DNA of 64,000 nucleotides from Rufibacter ruber (GTDB lineage Bacteria > Bacteroidota > Bacteroidia > Cytophagales > Hymenobacteraceae): positions 1 through 64,000 of the forward strand of contig NZ_LRMM01000006.1 in the NCBI RefSeq assembly GCF_001647275.1. Reading direction: 5' to 3'. A model generated the notes under the pieces. That model was given only the letters and a program-made list of their open reading frames with translations. It did no database searches and was not told where the DNA came from. The stretch's first letter is position 1. Every line of letters begins with the position of its first letter. The translations under genes were made by a program, and so were the position numbers. Below, piece by piece: positions 34,168 to 42,597 of the stretch.

Positions 34168-34617
34168 ATGTTTGACAAAGCAATCTGTAGGCTTAGCACT
34201 TGGCCTACTCCTTTCATCATTGGTTTCCTTTTATTAATTAAATTCTCAGTCTTTGTTCTACTGGGGTTGCTCCTTTATGCCTTAGGGGGCAAAATCAATT
34301 TCAACACGTTTGAGGTAAGTCCTTATAGTGTCTGGAGACATGCGGTGATTCCGGCTCTTTTTGAAACTTTCTTCAGCCAGTTCCTCGTCCTGAAATATTC
34401 TCCAAGGATAGGTCTCAACAGAACCCGGGCCATTTGGCTTTCTGCCGCCATTTTCGCCCTCGCTCACTTTCAAAACCCTCTTTATATTCTTTATGAATTC
34501 CCTATGGGCATTATCTATGCACTGGGATTCTTAGTGCTTCAGGAAAGAAAGGCCAACCCTTTTCTCTGGATAGCTCTCCTGCATTTTCTGTGGAACCTGA
34601 TGATGTTGGTGTTTTGA
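34168..34617 (+). CDS. CPBP (CAAX/Abi) family membrane protein, motif 1 degenerate
   Basis: This is a 149-residue protein with about four transmembrane helices. The second half matches CPBP intramembrane proteins: SAAIFALAHFQNP (motif 2 His) and ALLHFLWNLMMLV (motif 3 HxxxN). Motif 1, normally EExxxR, reads ALFETFFSQFL, so the paired glutamates and arginine are not intact. Protease activity is therefore doubtful. ATG 34168 is preferred over an upstream TTG. It lies after the leuS terminator and converges with a GNAT gene. Confidence 0.75.
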   Translation: MFDKAICRLSTWPTPFIIGFLLLIKFSVFVLLGLLLYALGGKINFNTFEVSPYSVWRHAVIPALFETFFSQFLVLKYSPRIGLNRTRAIWLSAAIFALAHFQNPLYILYEFPMGIIYALGFLVLQERKANPFLWIALLHFLWNLMMLVF

Positions 34618-34647
34618 TTTTCAGGAAGTTGTTAATGAATTCACCCC

Positions 34648-35135
34648 CTAGTATAAAACTAAGTGACAAAAGACATTATCTGAGGCCATAACCGGGAAAT
34701 CAATAGGTAACTCCGCTTTAGGGAGCTGCACAAATCCTTTCTTTTCATAATACCTGATGGCCGCCTGCAGGACATCAACAGTGCCAAGATACAGGTCCTC
34801 AATGCCATTTTCTTTGCAGTAACAGATCAATTCTTTTAACAAGAGAGCCGCATCACCATAATGTTTTCCCCTAAACTCTTTTTTGACAAACATTTTCCGG
34901 ATGGCACCGGCCTTTTCATTGAAACGCAAAAGGGCAATGGTCCCGCAAAGCTCTCCCTCTACGCTTGCACCCAGAAATCCCCTCCCTTTTGGATGTAGAA
35001 GCCTTCTATATCAAGCAAATGTGGTTGGTCTGCCAGCGTGATGGGTACGCCAAACTCAAGCTGCTGGATCGGTAATATGATATCAATGATCTCTTTGGAA
35101 TGTGAGTTGTCTAAGATCTTGATGCTGATGGGCAT
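34648..35135 (-). CDS. GNAT-family N-acetyltransferase, frameshifted near 34990
   Basis: With one base restored this is a 162-residue acetyltransferase: MPISIKILDNSHSKEIIDII start, GFLGASVEGELCGTIALLR, AIRKMFVKKEFRGKHYGDAALL (acetyl-CoA motif A, R/KGKxxG), and AIRYYEKKGFVQLPKAELP. As given, the frame from ATG 35135 reads IQKGGDFW and stops. The C-terminal frame starts internally at RFNEKAG. The break lies in CCCC at about 34989-34992 (GGGG on the coding strand); GGGGG would read KGGGFLGA. The acceptor substrate is unknown. Confidence 0.83.
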
Positions 35136-35260
35136 GACGCTAAAATTAGAGGAAAGAGACAGGCAGCCTCCACCCTATATCCCAGTGTTAGGCTTATAGG
35201 GAGGAGTTAGTTTGAGGAAGGAAACACTGATTCTTGTATAGAGCTAGCTTCAGACAGAAA

Positions 35261-35614
35261 CTAAACCCCCAACTCCACCCGCACTTTCTTCGGGAGGCAC
35301 TTCACCACCAGTTCATAGGAATGGTTAATGAGCTCTGGCAGCAATCCCATGGGCAGAAAAGCTTCAGGCAGAATAGTGTTCCAGTATTTCTTGTTCATGT
35401 GGTAGCCCGGTTGGATGGCCGGGTACTGCTCCCGAAGCTCCACCGCCCTTTCCGGGTCACATTTCAGGTTCACGCCCTCGGCGTAGCTGTTCAGGCTGCA
35501 CATGGCAAACATCTTTCCGGCCACTATAAAAACCAGGGTGTCTTCGCCGAAAGGCAGGGTTTCCTCTACGTGAGGCTTGGCCAGGCAGTAGTCTCTGAAT
35601 TCCTCTATGTTCAT
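35261..35614 (-). CDS. MmcQ/YjbR family protein
   Basis: This is a 117-residue CyaY-like fold protein of the YjbR group. It starts MNIEEFRDYCLAKPHVEETLPFG and has the characteristic EETLPFGEDTLVF, KMFAMCSL, NLKCDPERAVELREQYP and PGYHMNKKYWNTI segments. Some members bind DNA, but the cellular role is not established. ATG 35614 is the family start. It is monocistronic and downstream of the DUF2167 gene, separated by that gene's terminator. Confidence 0.9.
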   Translation of the reverse strand: MNIEEFRDYCLAKPHVEETLPFGEDTLVFIVAGKMFAMCSLNSYAEGVNLKCDPERAVELREQYPAIQPGYHMNKKYWNTILPEAFLPMGLLPELINHSYELVVKCLPKKVRVELGV

Positions 35615-35632
35615 GAAGGCCAAACTAATCAA

Positions 35633-35670
35633 AAAAGCGGCACCCGCCAAGAAAGACCGGTGCCGCTTTT
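35633..35670 (-). terminator. Intrinsic terminator of the DUF2167 gene
   Basis: The stem AAAAGCGGCACC with GGTGCCGCTTTT is followed on the minus strand by TTTGATTAG. It lies 25 nt beyond the gene's stop. Confidence 0.82.
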
Positions 35671-35694
35671 AATTGAAAAATGTTATCAAAAATG

Positions 35695-36744
35695 TTATTT
35701 TACATCTGAGGTTGATTTTTCTACACTTTCCACTTCGGCTACAGGTGGTGAATAGGTTTCTTCCAGCACTGACACTTCATCTTCATAACTGGTGTCCTGA
35801 ACCATAGACACTGCCTCCAAGTCTTGTTCTTCTGAGGCAGCCTCTTGCCGCTTCTTCCCAAAGAAACGCTTAATTCCAGAAAACAAACCCACTATAGCCA
35901 GTGCAATTAGCTTCCAGAATTTCAGAGCCCCTATCAAGATTACTTTGAAAAATTTAGCGATAACAGCAAAGAAACCCACTTTCGCCAGAACTTTTCCAGC
36001 AATCAACCCACCTATGCCGTAGGCGGCCACTTTGTCAACCCCGGGGTCAAAGTCTGCATACCGGTTGCCTTCATTGAATTCCACGCTGGCCAAAATGCCT
36101 GGAACATCAGCCTGAATCCCTTTGACCATACTCATGTCTCCAATGGCATTCAACTGCAGATACCCTTTGCGGCCCAATATTCTGATGTTGTAATTCAGAG
36201 TGTTCACCCCCGTTTGCTCTTCACCAAACTGAAGTTCTTTTGCCCAATGCAATTTATGGGCGGCGGCATCATAAAAAGGCGGCACCGCCCAACCAATCAA
36301 CTTCACAGGCTGGTACCCCTCTGCTTCACGTGCCTCATTTTCAGATTCCGTATCTGCCTGCATTTCCTCCAGCAGTTCATCATAATCAATGTCTTTGGCG
36401 TCATCGTCTTTGATGTACCCATCTTCTGAATACGTCACGTCAATAGCCCACGTGTCTGCATCTGCGGGGCCGGCGGCCACCGGAAACAGCATGCCCATGC
36501 TTTCGCTAGGCGGGTTTCCCCAAAGCTCTGTCAGGACTTGGGAGCTTTGTCTGCCATCTAAGAATTTGTACCCTTTGGGTACGGTAATTTTAGCCAGCCC
36601 CTCTTTCAGGACAATGGTGCCTGTTTGATAGTGGTAAGAGGCGTTTACGCTGTCACGCCACACTTTGAGCGAATCTGTTTCGGCTGCAGATGAGCTGAAC
36701 GGTAGATAACACAGAAGAAAGACAAGAATGTAAATTTTTCTCAT
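35695..36744 (-). CDS. DUF2167 domain membrane protein
   Basis: This 349-residue protein starts with a signal peptide (MRKIYILVFLLCYLPFSSSAA). A periplasmic DUF2167 domain follows (about 35-235), with KITVPKGYKFLDGRQSSQVL, WGNPPSESMGMLFP, and IGWAVPPFYDAAAHKLHWAK. Then come one or two transmembrane helices (about 238-290; GGLIAGKVLAKVGFFAVIAKFFKVILIG) and an acidic C-terminal tail. The family is annotated only as membrane-anchored and of unknown function. The start at 36744 gives a good signal. Upstream is an AT-rich leader. Confidence 0.88.
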   Translation of the reverse strand: MRKIYILVFLLCYLPFSSSAAETDSLKVWRDSVNASYHYQTGTIVLKEGLAKITVPKGYKFLDGRQSSQVLTELWGNPPSESMGMLFPVAAGPADADTWAIDVTYSEDGYIKDDDAKDIDYDELLEEMQADTESENEAREAEGYQPVKLIGWAVPPFYDAAAHKLHWAKELQFGEEQTGVNTLNYNIRILGRKGYLQLNAIGDMSMVKGIQADVPGILASVEFNEGNRYADFDPGVDKVAAYGIGGLIAGKVLAKVGFFAVIAKFFKVILIGALKFWKLIALAIVGLFSGIKRFFGKKRQEAASEEQDLEAVSMVQDTSYEDEVSVLEETYSPPVAEVESVEKSTSDVK

Positions 36745-36826
36745 GTAATAAATTAATTAAAGATTAAATAAAGGAATAGTGTCTACTAAGATAAGAAAAG
36801 TAATAAAAAATCAGGAGCTGTTGAAA

Positions 36827-36852
36827 TAAAAAAGCCGGAAAAATCCGGCCTC
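36827..36852 (-). terminator. Intrinsic terminator of the 55-residue gene
   Basis: The stem GCCGG with CCGGC is followed on the minus strand by TTTTTTATTTC. Confidence 0.72.
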
Positions 36853-36884
36853 TTATATTTTGTACGCAGAAAATATTGGGAAGC

Positions 36885-36922
36885 ACTTTTGGCATTTTTT
36901 CAGAAAAATAGGCCAGAAACGC
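36885..36922. repeat. HP40 hairpin copy 24 (truncated)
   Basis: ACTTTTGGCATTTTTTC faces AGAAAAATAGGCCAGAAACG. The outer left arm is missing. It is 18 nt from the stop of the 55-residue gene. Confidence 0.65.
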
Positions 36923-36939
36923 AGGCAAAACCACCGAGC

Positions 36940-37107
36940 CTAGCTAAGCCATCTTAAGACTAGGTAAATAAAGCCGCACAGGAACATCAGCATAGAGATT
37001 TTGTTGATGGTGTGCATGGTGCGCAAGTTGAAATTAGTCTTGCGGTTGGGGTCTTTTTTGCGGAAGAAGTAAGTGGCCACTTCCGTGAAATCAAATAGTC
37101 CTTTCAT
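36940..37107 (-). CDS. Small single-helix membrane protein (DUF6728-like)
   Basis: This 55-residue protein has a conserved cytoplasmic stretch FRKKDPNRKTNFNLRTMH and one transmembrane helix (ISMLMFLCGFIYLVLRW). It resembles a short Cytophagales family that I recall as DUF6728; the match is from memory and the function is unknown. ATG 37107 aligns with that family; a longer frame to 37134 would overlap the HNH nuclease gene. The AT-rich restriction-modification pair lies directly upstream. Confidence 0.75.
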   Translation of the reverse strand: MKGLFDFTEVATYFFRKKDPNRKTNFNLRTMHTINKISMLMFLCGFIYLVLRWLS

Positions 37108-37114
37108 ATCAGTT

Positions 37115-37717
37115 TTATCTGTTCGCTTCTTCAATAAGTACCTTTGCTTGTGTAGGATACTTACTTATAAGCCAATGTAATACATCAAGCTGGTCTTTTC
37201 CTGGAGCTCTTCTAATCTGCGCAATTAATTTTATTGCTTGCGGCCTGATTAGAGTTAAGTTTGAAGCACCTTCATTACAAAGTGAGCAGATAGCTCTTAA
37301 ATTGTTAGGTTCATCAGTTCCTCCCATTGATTTATCAATGATATGACCAATATGTAACCTGGTTTTCCGTCCATTGTCATTTGGATGTGGTTCCCCAGCA
37401 GCAGCCCCGCACATTTGACAAGTAAAACCATTCCTATCTAAGACAAAAGCCCGAGTCTCTTTTGATATTCCTCTTTCAAAAGCAGGTAAAGGCTTTAAGC
37501 TTATCAAAACATACTGACCAGGTTTTAAATCACTCCTGTCATTATGGGTAACTATATTTAGGCCTTCCTCATTCCGCAGTTCCCTTACTCTTCTTGCCCA
37601 CTCACTTATGCCTGCTACCTGTCTTAACGTATCAGAATCTATTACTTCACCAACACGGTTAAAGAAGAATTCTCGCAGAAGAGCTCTTGCGCCTTTACTT
37701 TCAGATTTCTTTTTCAC
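37115..37717 (-). CDS. HNH endonuclease, probable restriction partner
   Basis: The 200-residue protein has a C-terminal-half HNH domain: FTCQMCGAAAG and ICSLCNE form the zinc cysteine pairs, and TRLHIGHIIDKSMGGTDEPN holds the catalytic His with the usual N. The N-terminal ~90 residues (REFFFNRVGEVIDSDTLRQV... ) look like a winged-helix DNA-binding region. It starts with GTG at 37717 and overlaps the cytosine methyltransferase gene by 17 nt, so the two are translationally coupled as in type II restriction-modification systems. AT-rich composition suggests acquisition. The recognition sequence is unknown. Confidence 0.85.
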   Translation of the reverse strand: MKKKSESKGARALLREFFFNRVGEVIDSDTLRQVAGISEWARRVRELRNEEGLNIVTHNDRSDLKPGQYVLISLKPLPAFERGISKETRAFVLDRNGFTCQMCGAAAGEPHPNDNGRKTRLHIGHIIDKSMGGTDEPNNLRAICSLCNEGASNLTLIRPQAIKLIAQIRRAPGKDQLDVLHWLISKYPTQAKVLIEEANR

Positions 37718-38654
37718 CTTTTTCTAATGCTTCTTTTATTGAATTTCCGATAGCTCTGGCAACTGGTGGCGGAAATGCGTTTCCTACTTGTCTATAGGCT
37801 GGAGTTTTTTTTCCGATAAATTCCCAATCCTTAGGAAAACCTTGTACTAAAGCGGTCATTTTTAACGTAAGCCTTGGCAAACCGTCAAATCCATTGATGG
37901 GGGGAGATTCAGCTAGGCCGCGCCCATCAATCCCCATTTCTGCCCAAGCTTTTTTGGCTCTAGTTGGTCCTAAGTCAGCCCCACCATGTTTTTTAGAACC
38001 ACCAACTAAGGTTGGAGCAATTACATTAGCTTTTTCTTTCCATTGATCAGCATTGCTCCAGCCTAATAGTGACATTTCTTCATAAAGCAATTCACCAACT
38101 GTCAAAGGTTTGTTTTCAGTTTTATTTGGCCATGTAAAATATGGAAAATATTTTTCTTTCATAGCCACCAAAATTGCCCTTGGCCTTAACTGTGATACTC
38201 CATAATCTGAAGAATTTACAAGTTTCCAATCAAAACTATAACCATGAGCCCGTAATGTACTCAAAATTTCTTTTCTATAAGTTTTGAACTTAGGACTAAG
38301 AATTCCTTTAACATTTTCTAACATGATGGCCTTTGGCTTACATTCCTCCATCAAGCGCAAGGCTTCTGGGAACAAATCCCTCTCATCAAGGTGCCCTAAT
38401 TGTTTTCCAGCAATTGAAAACGGTGGACATGGGACCCCCCCGGCAAGAAGATCTACTTTTCCATTGTAAAGGGACGCATCAAACTCTTTTACATCTAAAT
38501 TGATTACATTCCAATTAGGCCTGTTGTGGCGTAAAGTTTCACAGGCAAGTCTCTCAATTTCAACTAAAGCAAGATGATCAAATCCAGCTTGTTCTAAACC
38601 CAATGCTTGCCCACCAGCCCCAGCACAAATCTCTAATGATGTAAATTCTGACAT
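37701..38654 (-). CDS. DNA (cytosine-5-)-methyltransferase
   Basis: This is a 317-residue C5-cytosine methyltransferase. Motif I is SLEICAGAGGQALGLEQAGF (AdoMet site), motif IV is AGGVPCPPFSIAG with the catalytic Cys, motif VI is AIMLENVKG, motif VIII is SQLRPRAILVAMK, and motifs IX-X are at the C-terminus (YRQVGNAFPPPVARAIG). The variable target-recognition region lies about 190-280 (NVIAPTLVGGSKKHGGADLG). It is followed by the overlapping HNH nuclease gene, so it probably protects host DNA from it. It starts 16 nt downstream of the ispG stop and is much more AT-rich than ispG. Confidence 0.95.
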   Translation of the reverse strand: MSEFTSLEICAGAGGQALGLEQAGFDHLALVEIERLACETLRHNRPNWNVINLDVKEFDASLYNGKVDLLAGGVPCPPFSIAGKQLGHLDERDLFPEALRLMEECKPKAIMLENVKGILSPKFKTYRKEILSTLRAHGYSFDWKLVNSSDYGVSQLRPRAILVAMKEKYFPYFTWPNKTENKPLTVGELLYEEMSLLGWSNADQWKEKANVIAPTLVGGSKKHGGADLGPTRAKKAWAEMGIDGRGLAESPPINGFDGLPRLTLKMTALVQGFPKDWEFIGKKTPAYRQVGNAFPPPVARAIGNSIKEALEKGEKEI

Positions 38655-38670
38655 GCTAATTTAAAATAAT

Positions 38671-40686
38671 TTAATTATACGCCTCCACGCCCACCGGTTC
38701 TATCCAGTTGCCGTCTTCCCGTATCAGTTCAATCAGTTCATCTACGGCCCTTTCCTCAGGCACCGATTTCTTGATCACCTGTTGTCCGCGGTACAGCGCA
38801 ATCTTGCCTTTGCCCACGCCCACGTACCCGTAATCGGCATCGGCCATCTCACCGGGACCGTTCACAATGCAGCCCATGATGCCAATCTTCACACCTTTAA
38901 GGTGGTCGGTGCGTTTCCGGATCATGGCGGTGGTTTCCTGCAAATCAAACAAGGTACGGCCGCAGCTGGGGCAGCTGATGTATTCGGTTTTGCTCATGCG
39001 CGTGCGGGCGGCTTGCAAAATCCCGAAGGCCAGTTTGTTCAGCCCTTCCAGCGTATAGCCCCACTCCTCTTTGCTGCGGTAGCTCAGGTCCTGGGTGCTG
39101 AGCATGACACCATCCCCGAAGCCGTCAATAAGCAATCCTCCTACGTCGGTGGCGGCGTAGAGCTGCACCTGTTCATCGGTGAGATCTTCGTAGGAACGTT
39201 TGATGATGACCGGCACGGGCTGTCCCTGGTTCATGAGCCGGATGAAGGCTTTGCGCTGCTCGGGCATGGCGTGTTCGTTCTCCGTTTCCAGAATCAGTAC
39301 CACGTCTGGGCGGTTGTGCAGCGTTTCAATGAAGTCATTGGTGAGCTGCCCCAATGACACCTGCACGAAGTTGAGCTGTGGGTGCCAGGAATCGGCGGTT
39401 TCAAATTGCACCGCAGTGTAAAGCGGATACCGTTCCTCCCTTTTTTCGGCTTCCAGCCAAGCAGTATAATCTACAATTTCTTTTAAACCGTTGGGTAGCA
39501 TGAAAGAAATAGGCGAGCTGCCGGTATACACGTAATCTGCGCCCTGGTCAGACATGTGGAATTTATCCAGCATAGCTGAATAGATATGTCCTACCGGCCG
39601 AAGGTCTTCATACGTGATGTCTTCCAACCGGCTCAGGTCTGCTACTACCCGCGGAACGTTGTGGCCGCCCAGGTTCAGCACTTCGCGGGTTTCACGGCGG
39701 TGGTACTGGAACGGGTTGTACGGCAGATGGCAGATGGGTTTGATGGGCGTATGGCCGGCGCGGGTGGCGTAACGGTCAATCAGCATTTTCGCCACGGGCG
39801 CTTCCAGTTCCGGAGCCTCGGTGAGGGAAACCCGCACGGTGTCGCCTAGTCCGTCTTCCAGCAAGGTGCCAATGCCCACCGCAGATTTCACGCGCCCGTC
39901 TTCGCCTTCGCCGGCCTCGGTTACGCCCAGGTGCAGCGGGTATGGTTGTAATCCTTCCTCCTCCAGTTTCTGCACCAGCAAGCGGTAGGCCTGCACCATC
40001 ACCTGGGTATTGCTGGCTTTCATGGACAGCACCACGTCATAGTAGTTCAGGTCTTCGCAGATGCGCAGGAACTCCAAGGCGCTTTCCACCATGCCTAGCG
40101 GGGTATCGCCATAGCGGCTCAGGATGCGGTCAGACAGGGAGCCGTGGTTCGTGCCGATGCGCATGGCGGTGCCGTATTCCTTGCAGATGGTCACCAGCGG
40201 CGTGAAGCGTTCCCGTATCCGGTCCAGCTCGGCCTGGTAGGTGGCATCTGTATAGTCAATAACCTGAAACTTCTTTTTATCGGCGTAGTTGCCGGGGTTC
40301 AAGCGCACCTTCTCCACCAGGCGGGCGGCCAGCTCGGCGGCGTTGGGCGTGAAATGGATATCTGCGATCAAAGGCACGGTATAGCCGCGGGCGCGGAGTT
40401 CTTTCTTGATGAGACCCAGGTTTTCAGCCTCTTTCACGCTGGGCGCCGTGATGCGTACGTACTCGCAACCGGCCTCCACCATGCGTATCACCTGCTCCAC
40501 TGATCCCAAGGTATCCATGGTGTCTACGGTGGTCATGGACTGTACCCGGATGGGGTTGTTTCCGCCCATGGCGAGGTCGCCTATCTTTACTTCACGGGAG
40601 AGGCGGCGGGTATAGTTGGTGAGGCTGGGGCAGTAAAGGCCTTCCAGCGAAAAAGAATCTTTGTTCAAGGGAAATGATGTTTCCAT
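38671..40686 (-). CDS. ispG: 4-hydroxy-3-methylbut-2-en-1-yl diphosphate synthase (IspG/GcpE), long form
   Basis: IspG is the [4Fe-4S] enzyme making HMBPP in the MEP isoprenoid pathway. The 671-residue length is typical of the Bacteroidota/plant-like form, with an extra domain inserted between the N-terminal TIM barrel (about 30-290) and the C-terminal FeS domain. Barrel motifs include NPIRVQSMTTVDTMD and LIADIHFTPNAAELAA. Cluster ligands are in YISCPSCGRTLFDLQ and GIMGCIVNGPGEMADADYGYVG. ATG 40686. Its downstream neighbours are the acquired methyltransferase and nuclease. Confidence 0.96.
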   Translation of the reverse strand: METSFPLNKDSFSLEGLYCPSLTNYTRRLSREVKIGDLAMGGNNPIRVQSMTTVDTMDTLGSVEQVIRMVEAGCEYVRITAPSVKEAENLGLIKKELRARGYTVPLIADIHFTPNAAELAARLVEKVRLNPGNYADKKKFQVIDYTDATYQAELDRIRERFTPLVTICKEYGTAMRIGTNHGSLSDRILSRYGDTPLGMVESALEFLRICEDLNYYDVVLSMKASNTQVMVQAYRLLVQKLEEEGLQPYPLHLGVTEAGEGEDGRVKSAVGIGTLLEDGLGDTVRVSLTEAPELEAPVAKMLIDRYATRAGHTPIKPICHLPYNPFQYHRRETREVLNLGGHNVPRVVADLSRLEDITYEDLRPVGHIYSAMLDKFHMSDQGADYVYTGSSPISFMLPNGLKEIVDYTAWLEAEKREERYPLYTAVQFETADSWHPQLNFVQVSLGQLTNDFIETLHNRPDVVLILETENEHAMPEQRKAFIRLMNQGQPVPVIIKRSYEDLTDEQVQLYAATDVGGLLIDGFGDGVMLSTQDLSYRSKEEWGYTLEGLNKLAFGILQAARTRMSKTEYISCPSCGRTLFDLQETTAMIRKRTDHLKGVKIGIMGCIVNGPGEMADADYGYVGVGKGKIALYRGQQVIKKSVPEERAVDELIELIREDGNWIEPVGVEAYN

Positions 40687-40989
40687 AGTACGTTAACCAA
40701 TGGCCAAACCAGATTGTTCAGCGCCCGGCTTGTAAAAGTACGAGGTTTTTTTGAGGTGGCACAAGCCGTTGCTACCTGAAGATTTTCTAAGGCAGGTTAA
40801 AATTTATGCTCCAGCAACTGTCTCTGGTTTACATCATAACTGCTTCTATTAGAGGGATATCTAACGATTCAACTTACGATAATTGGCAGAAAAGACGGTT
40901 AAAAGGCCCCCTTAGGCCCATAGATATAGGTAAAGCGGCAACACCTGCCTCCCATTTACGTACTATCTATACCTTAACATCATCCCATT
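40687..40989. other. Divergent promoter region between ispG and the HTH-like gene
   Basis: About 300 nt, AT-rich, without a supportable gene. It should contain promoters for both flanking genes; no clear operator palindrome was seen. Confidence 0.5.
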
Positions 40990-41484
40990 ATGTCATTACT
41001 GTTTCTTTCCCAAAGCAAACGTCAGGCGGCCGCTTTACTGCGTAAGGCAGGCATGGATAACGTACAGATAACGAATACTATTCAGATCACCCGTGAAACG
41101 GCTGAGAACTGGTTGTACCAGGAGATGGAGCAAGGAAATCTGCCGTTGGTTTTCCAGATGGTCAAAGGAGATGTACTGGAGAAAGACTCGCAGTTGCTCT
41201 TTGATGAACTGAAAGACCTGGTGGTGGCCAAATTCATCATTCGGCAGGAGATGGATTATGAAACTGCCGCTAAGACGGCCACGGTGATTCTTCCCTTCAT
41301 CTTAAAAAGGATGGTGGAGCTGATGCAGAAGAACCCCAAGTTCAAACAGTGGTGGGAAAATGTAGACCTGCGCAAACACCTGCCCACCAAAGAAGTCATT
41401 AAAACCAAAATAAGGAGGTTGGGCAGACCTTCTCCGGCAACAGTTCCTCAGACAACCGGGCTTTTGCCTGAATTTGCGTTTTAG
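40990..41484 (+). CDS. Hypothetical HTH-like protein (paralogue 1)
   Basis: The 164-residue protein has no named family that I recognise. Residues about 8-50 (AAALLRKAGMDNVQITNTIQ then ITRETAENWLYQEMEQGN) resemble a helix-turn-helix. A hydrophobic helix around 95-115 (TATVILPFILKRMVELM) is followed by NPKFKQWWENVDLRKHLPT and a basic tail. The paralogue at 42108-42593 shares the same plan. The stop codon TAG lies inside an HP40 repeat (41477-41514), so the C-terminal residues PEFAF may be repeat-derived. Confidence 0.7.
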   Translation: MSLLFLSQSKRQAAALLRKAGMDNVQITNTIQITRETAENWLYQEMEQGNLPLVFQMVKGDVLEKDSQLLFDELKDLVVAKFIIRQEMDYETAAKTATVILPFILKRMVELMQKNPKFKQWWENVDLRKHLPTKEVIKTKIRRLGRPSPATVPQTTGLLPEFAF

Positions 41485-41514
41485 GCCTGTTTTTGGAAAA
41501 GTAGCCCCAAAACG
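41477..41514. repeat. HP40 hairpin copy 25 (GTAG variant), supplies a stop codon
   Basis: CGTTTTAGGCCTGTTTTTGG faces AAAAGTAGCCCCAAAACG. The TAG of TTTTAGG is the stop codon of the preceding gene. Confidence 0.9.
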
Positions 41515-41520
41515 AAAACC

Positions 41521-41548
41521 AAAGCCACCTTTCCCGGGGTGGCTTTTC
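41521..41548. terminator. Bidirectional intrinsic terminator
   Basis: The stem AAAGCCACC with GGTGGCTTT lies between two convergent genes, with A/T-rich flanks on both sides. Confidence 0.8.
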
Positions 41549-41569
41549 TGTTTAGAATAAACGGATGCG

Positions 41570-41962
41570 CTAAAAACTGGCCGGCGAAATTCCGCTCTCC
41601 GGTTTCCCCTCCCGTAGCTTAGGATCTTCCAGGCTGAGGTTGGCGTCTCCCCTCTCTTGCAGGCGGTCAAGGCGTTCCCCTATCCGGTCCCGCATTTCCT
41701 GGTCCTGTAGGTTGGTCTGCTGGTCTAAACCCAGTTCAGCGGGATTGCATTGCTGCTCTATCTCCTGGAGCTGAAAAACATAGGTATCTACCCGGTTAAT
41801 GGCTTCAGACACAAAGTCGGCGGCATGGTCTGTTTCTTCTGAGATGCCTTCCTTTACTTGTTCGGCCTTCCTGATCTCTTGTTGTATAAATTCGGCGGCG
41901 CTGCCGCCTTTTGCCCGGTGCTGGTCCAGCTTCCGTCTAAAGTCACTGATGTCAAAATCCAT
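41570..41962 (-). CDS. Hypothetical helical charged protein
   Basis: A 130-residue acidic, probably all-helical cytoplasmic protein with no signal or membrane segment. Composition is rich in Gln, Glu, Arg and Asp (IQQEIRKAEQVKEGISEETD; RIGERLDRLQERGD). It lies on the opposite strand between the two HTH-like paralogues, converging with the first and divergent from the second. I recognise no family and assign no function. Confidence 0.65.
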   Translation of the reverse strand: MDFDISDFRRKLDQHRAKGGSAAEFIQQEIRKAEQVKEGISEETDHAADFVSEAINRVDTYVFQLQEIEQQCNPAELGLDQQTNLQDQEMRDRIGERLDRLQERGDANLSLEDPKLREGKPESGISPASF

Positions 41963-42107
41963 AATGGTAGTAGGTTATAAGGGGGTGACTGTAAAAAATG
42001 AGCGTACGGAAATTTTTTTTCTTAGTTTTTGCCGAAACCCGTAACCCTGTCATTGCTTTGCGCGTAGCCCCAAAAAAAAGGCGACCCTTTAACTAAACCC
42101 CCACCTT

Positions 42108-42593
42108 ATGTCACTCCCCTTCCTTCAGAAAAGTCATGCGTACGCTGCCCGTTTGTTGCACAAAGCGGGATTGACTGTCACTCAGATACCACAGGCCATT
42201 GAGGTGGCGCGCACCACTGTAGAGACCTGGCTCTCCCGTGAGTTGGAAAAAGGGAATGTGCAACAGGCAATGCAAGTGCTGAAAGGACAGCTGCAGGAGA
42301 AAGGCGCGCAAGTTTTGTTTGACCAGCTGAAGGAATTACTCCTGGTAAAACTGATCATTCACCTAGGAATCAGAAATGCCCTGGCCGGGTCTATTGCCGG
42401 TCTGGTGCTTCCGTTTGTATTGAAGCGGGTACTTGAGCTGACCCGGCAGAACCCTGCCCTGCAGAACTGGTGGCAGGAACAGGGCTGGCAGCGGCACGTG
42501 CCCACCCAAGAATCAATCAAAGAGAAAATCAAAACGGTTAGCCAGCGTCTCTCCCCTAACCGGACTTCTGAGGAGCAGCCCCTGTTTATCTAA
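42108..42593 (+). CDS. Hypothetical HTH-like protein (paralogue 2)
   Basis: This 161-residue paralogue of the 40990-41484 product has the same opening (MSLPFLQKSHAYAARLLHKAGL), an HTH-like stretch with VARTTVETWLSRELEKGN, QVLFDQLKELLLVKLIIHLG, a hydrophobic segment LAGSIAGLVLPFVLKRVLEL, and NPALQNWWQEQGWQRHVPTQ. Conservation of the HTH-like region and the W-rich segment suggests both matter. A DNA-binding role is inference. An HP40 copy begins 5 nt after the stop and an intrinsic terminator follows. Confidence 0.7.
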   Translation: MSLPFLQKSHAYAARLLHKAGLTVTQIPQAIEVARTTVETWLSRELEKGNVQQAMQVLKGQLQEKGAQVLFDQLKELLLVKLIIHLGIRNALAGSIAGLVLPFVLKRVLELTRQNPALQNWWQEQGWQRHVPTQESIKEKIKTVSQRLSPNRTSEEQPLFI

Positions 42594-42597
42594 TGTT

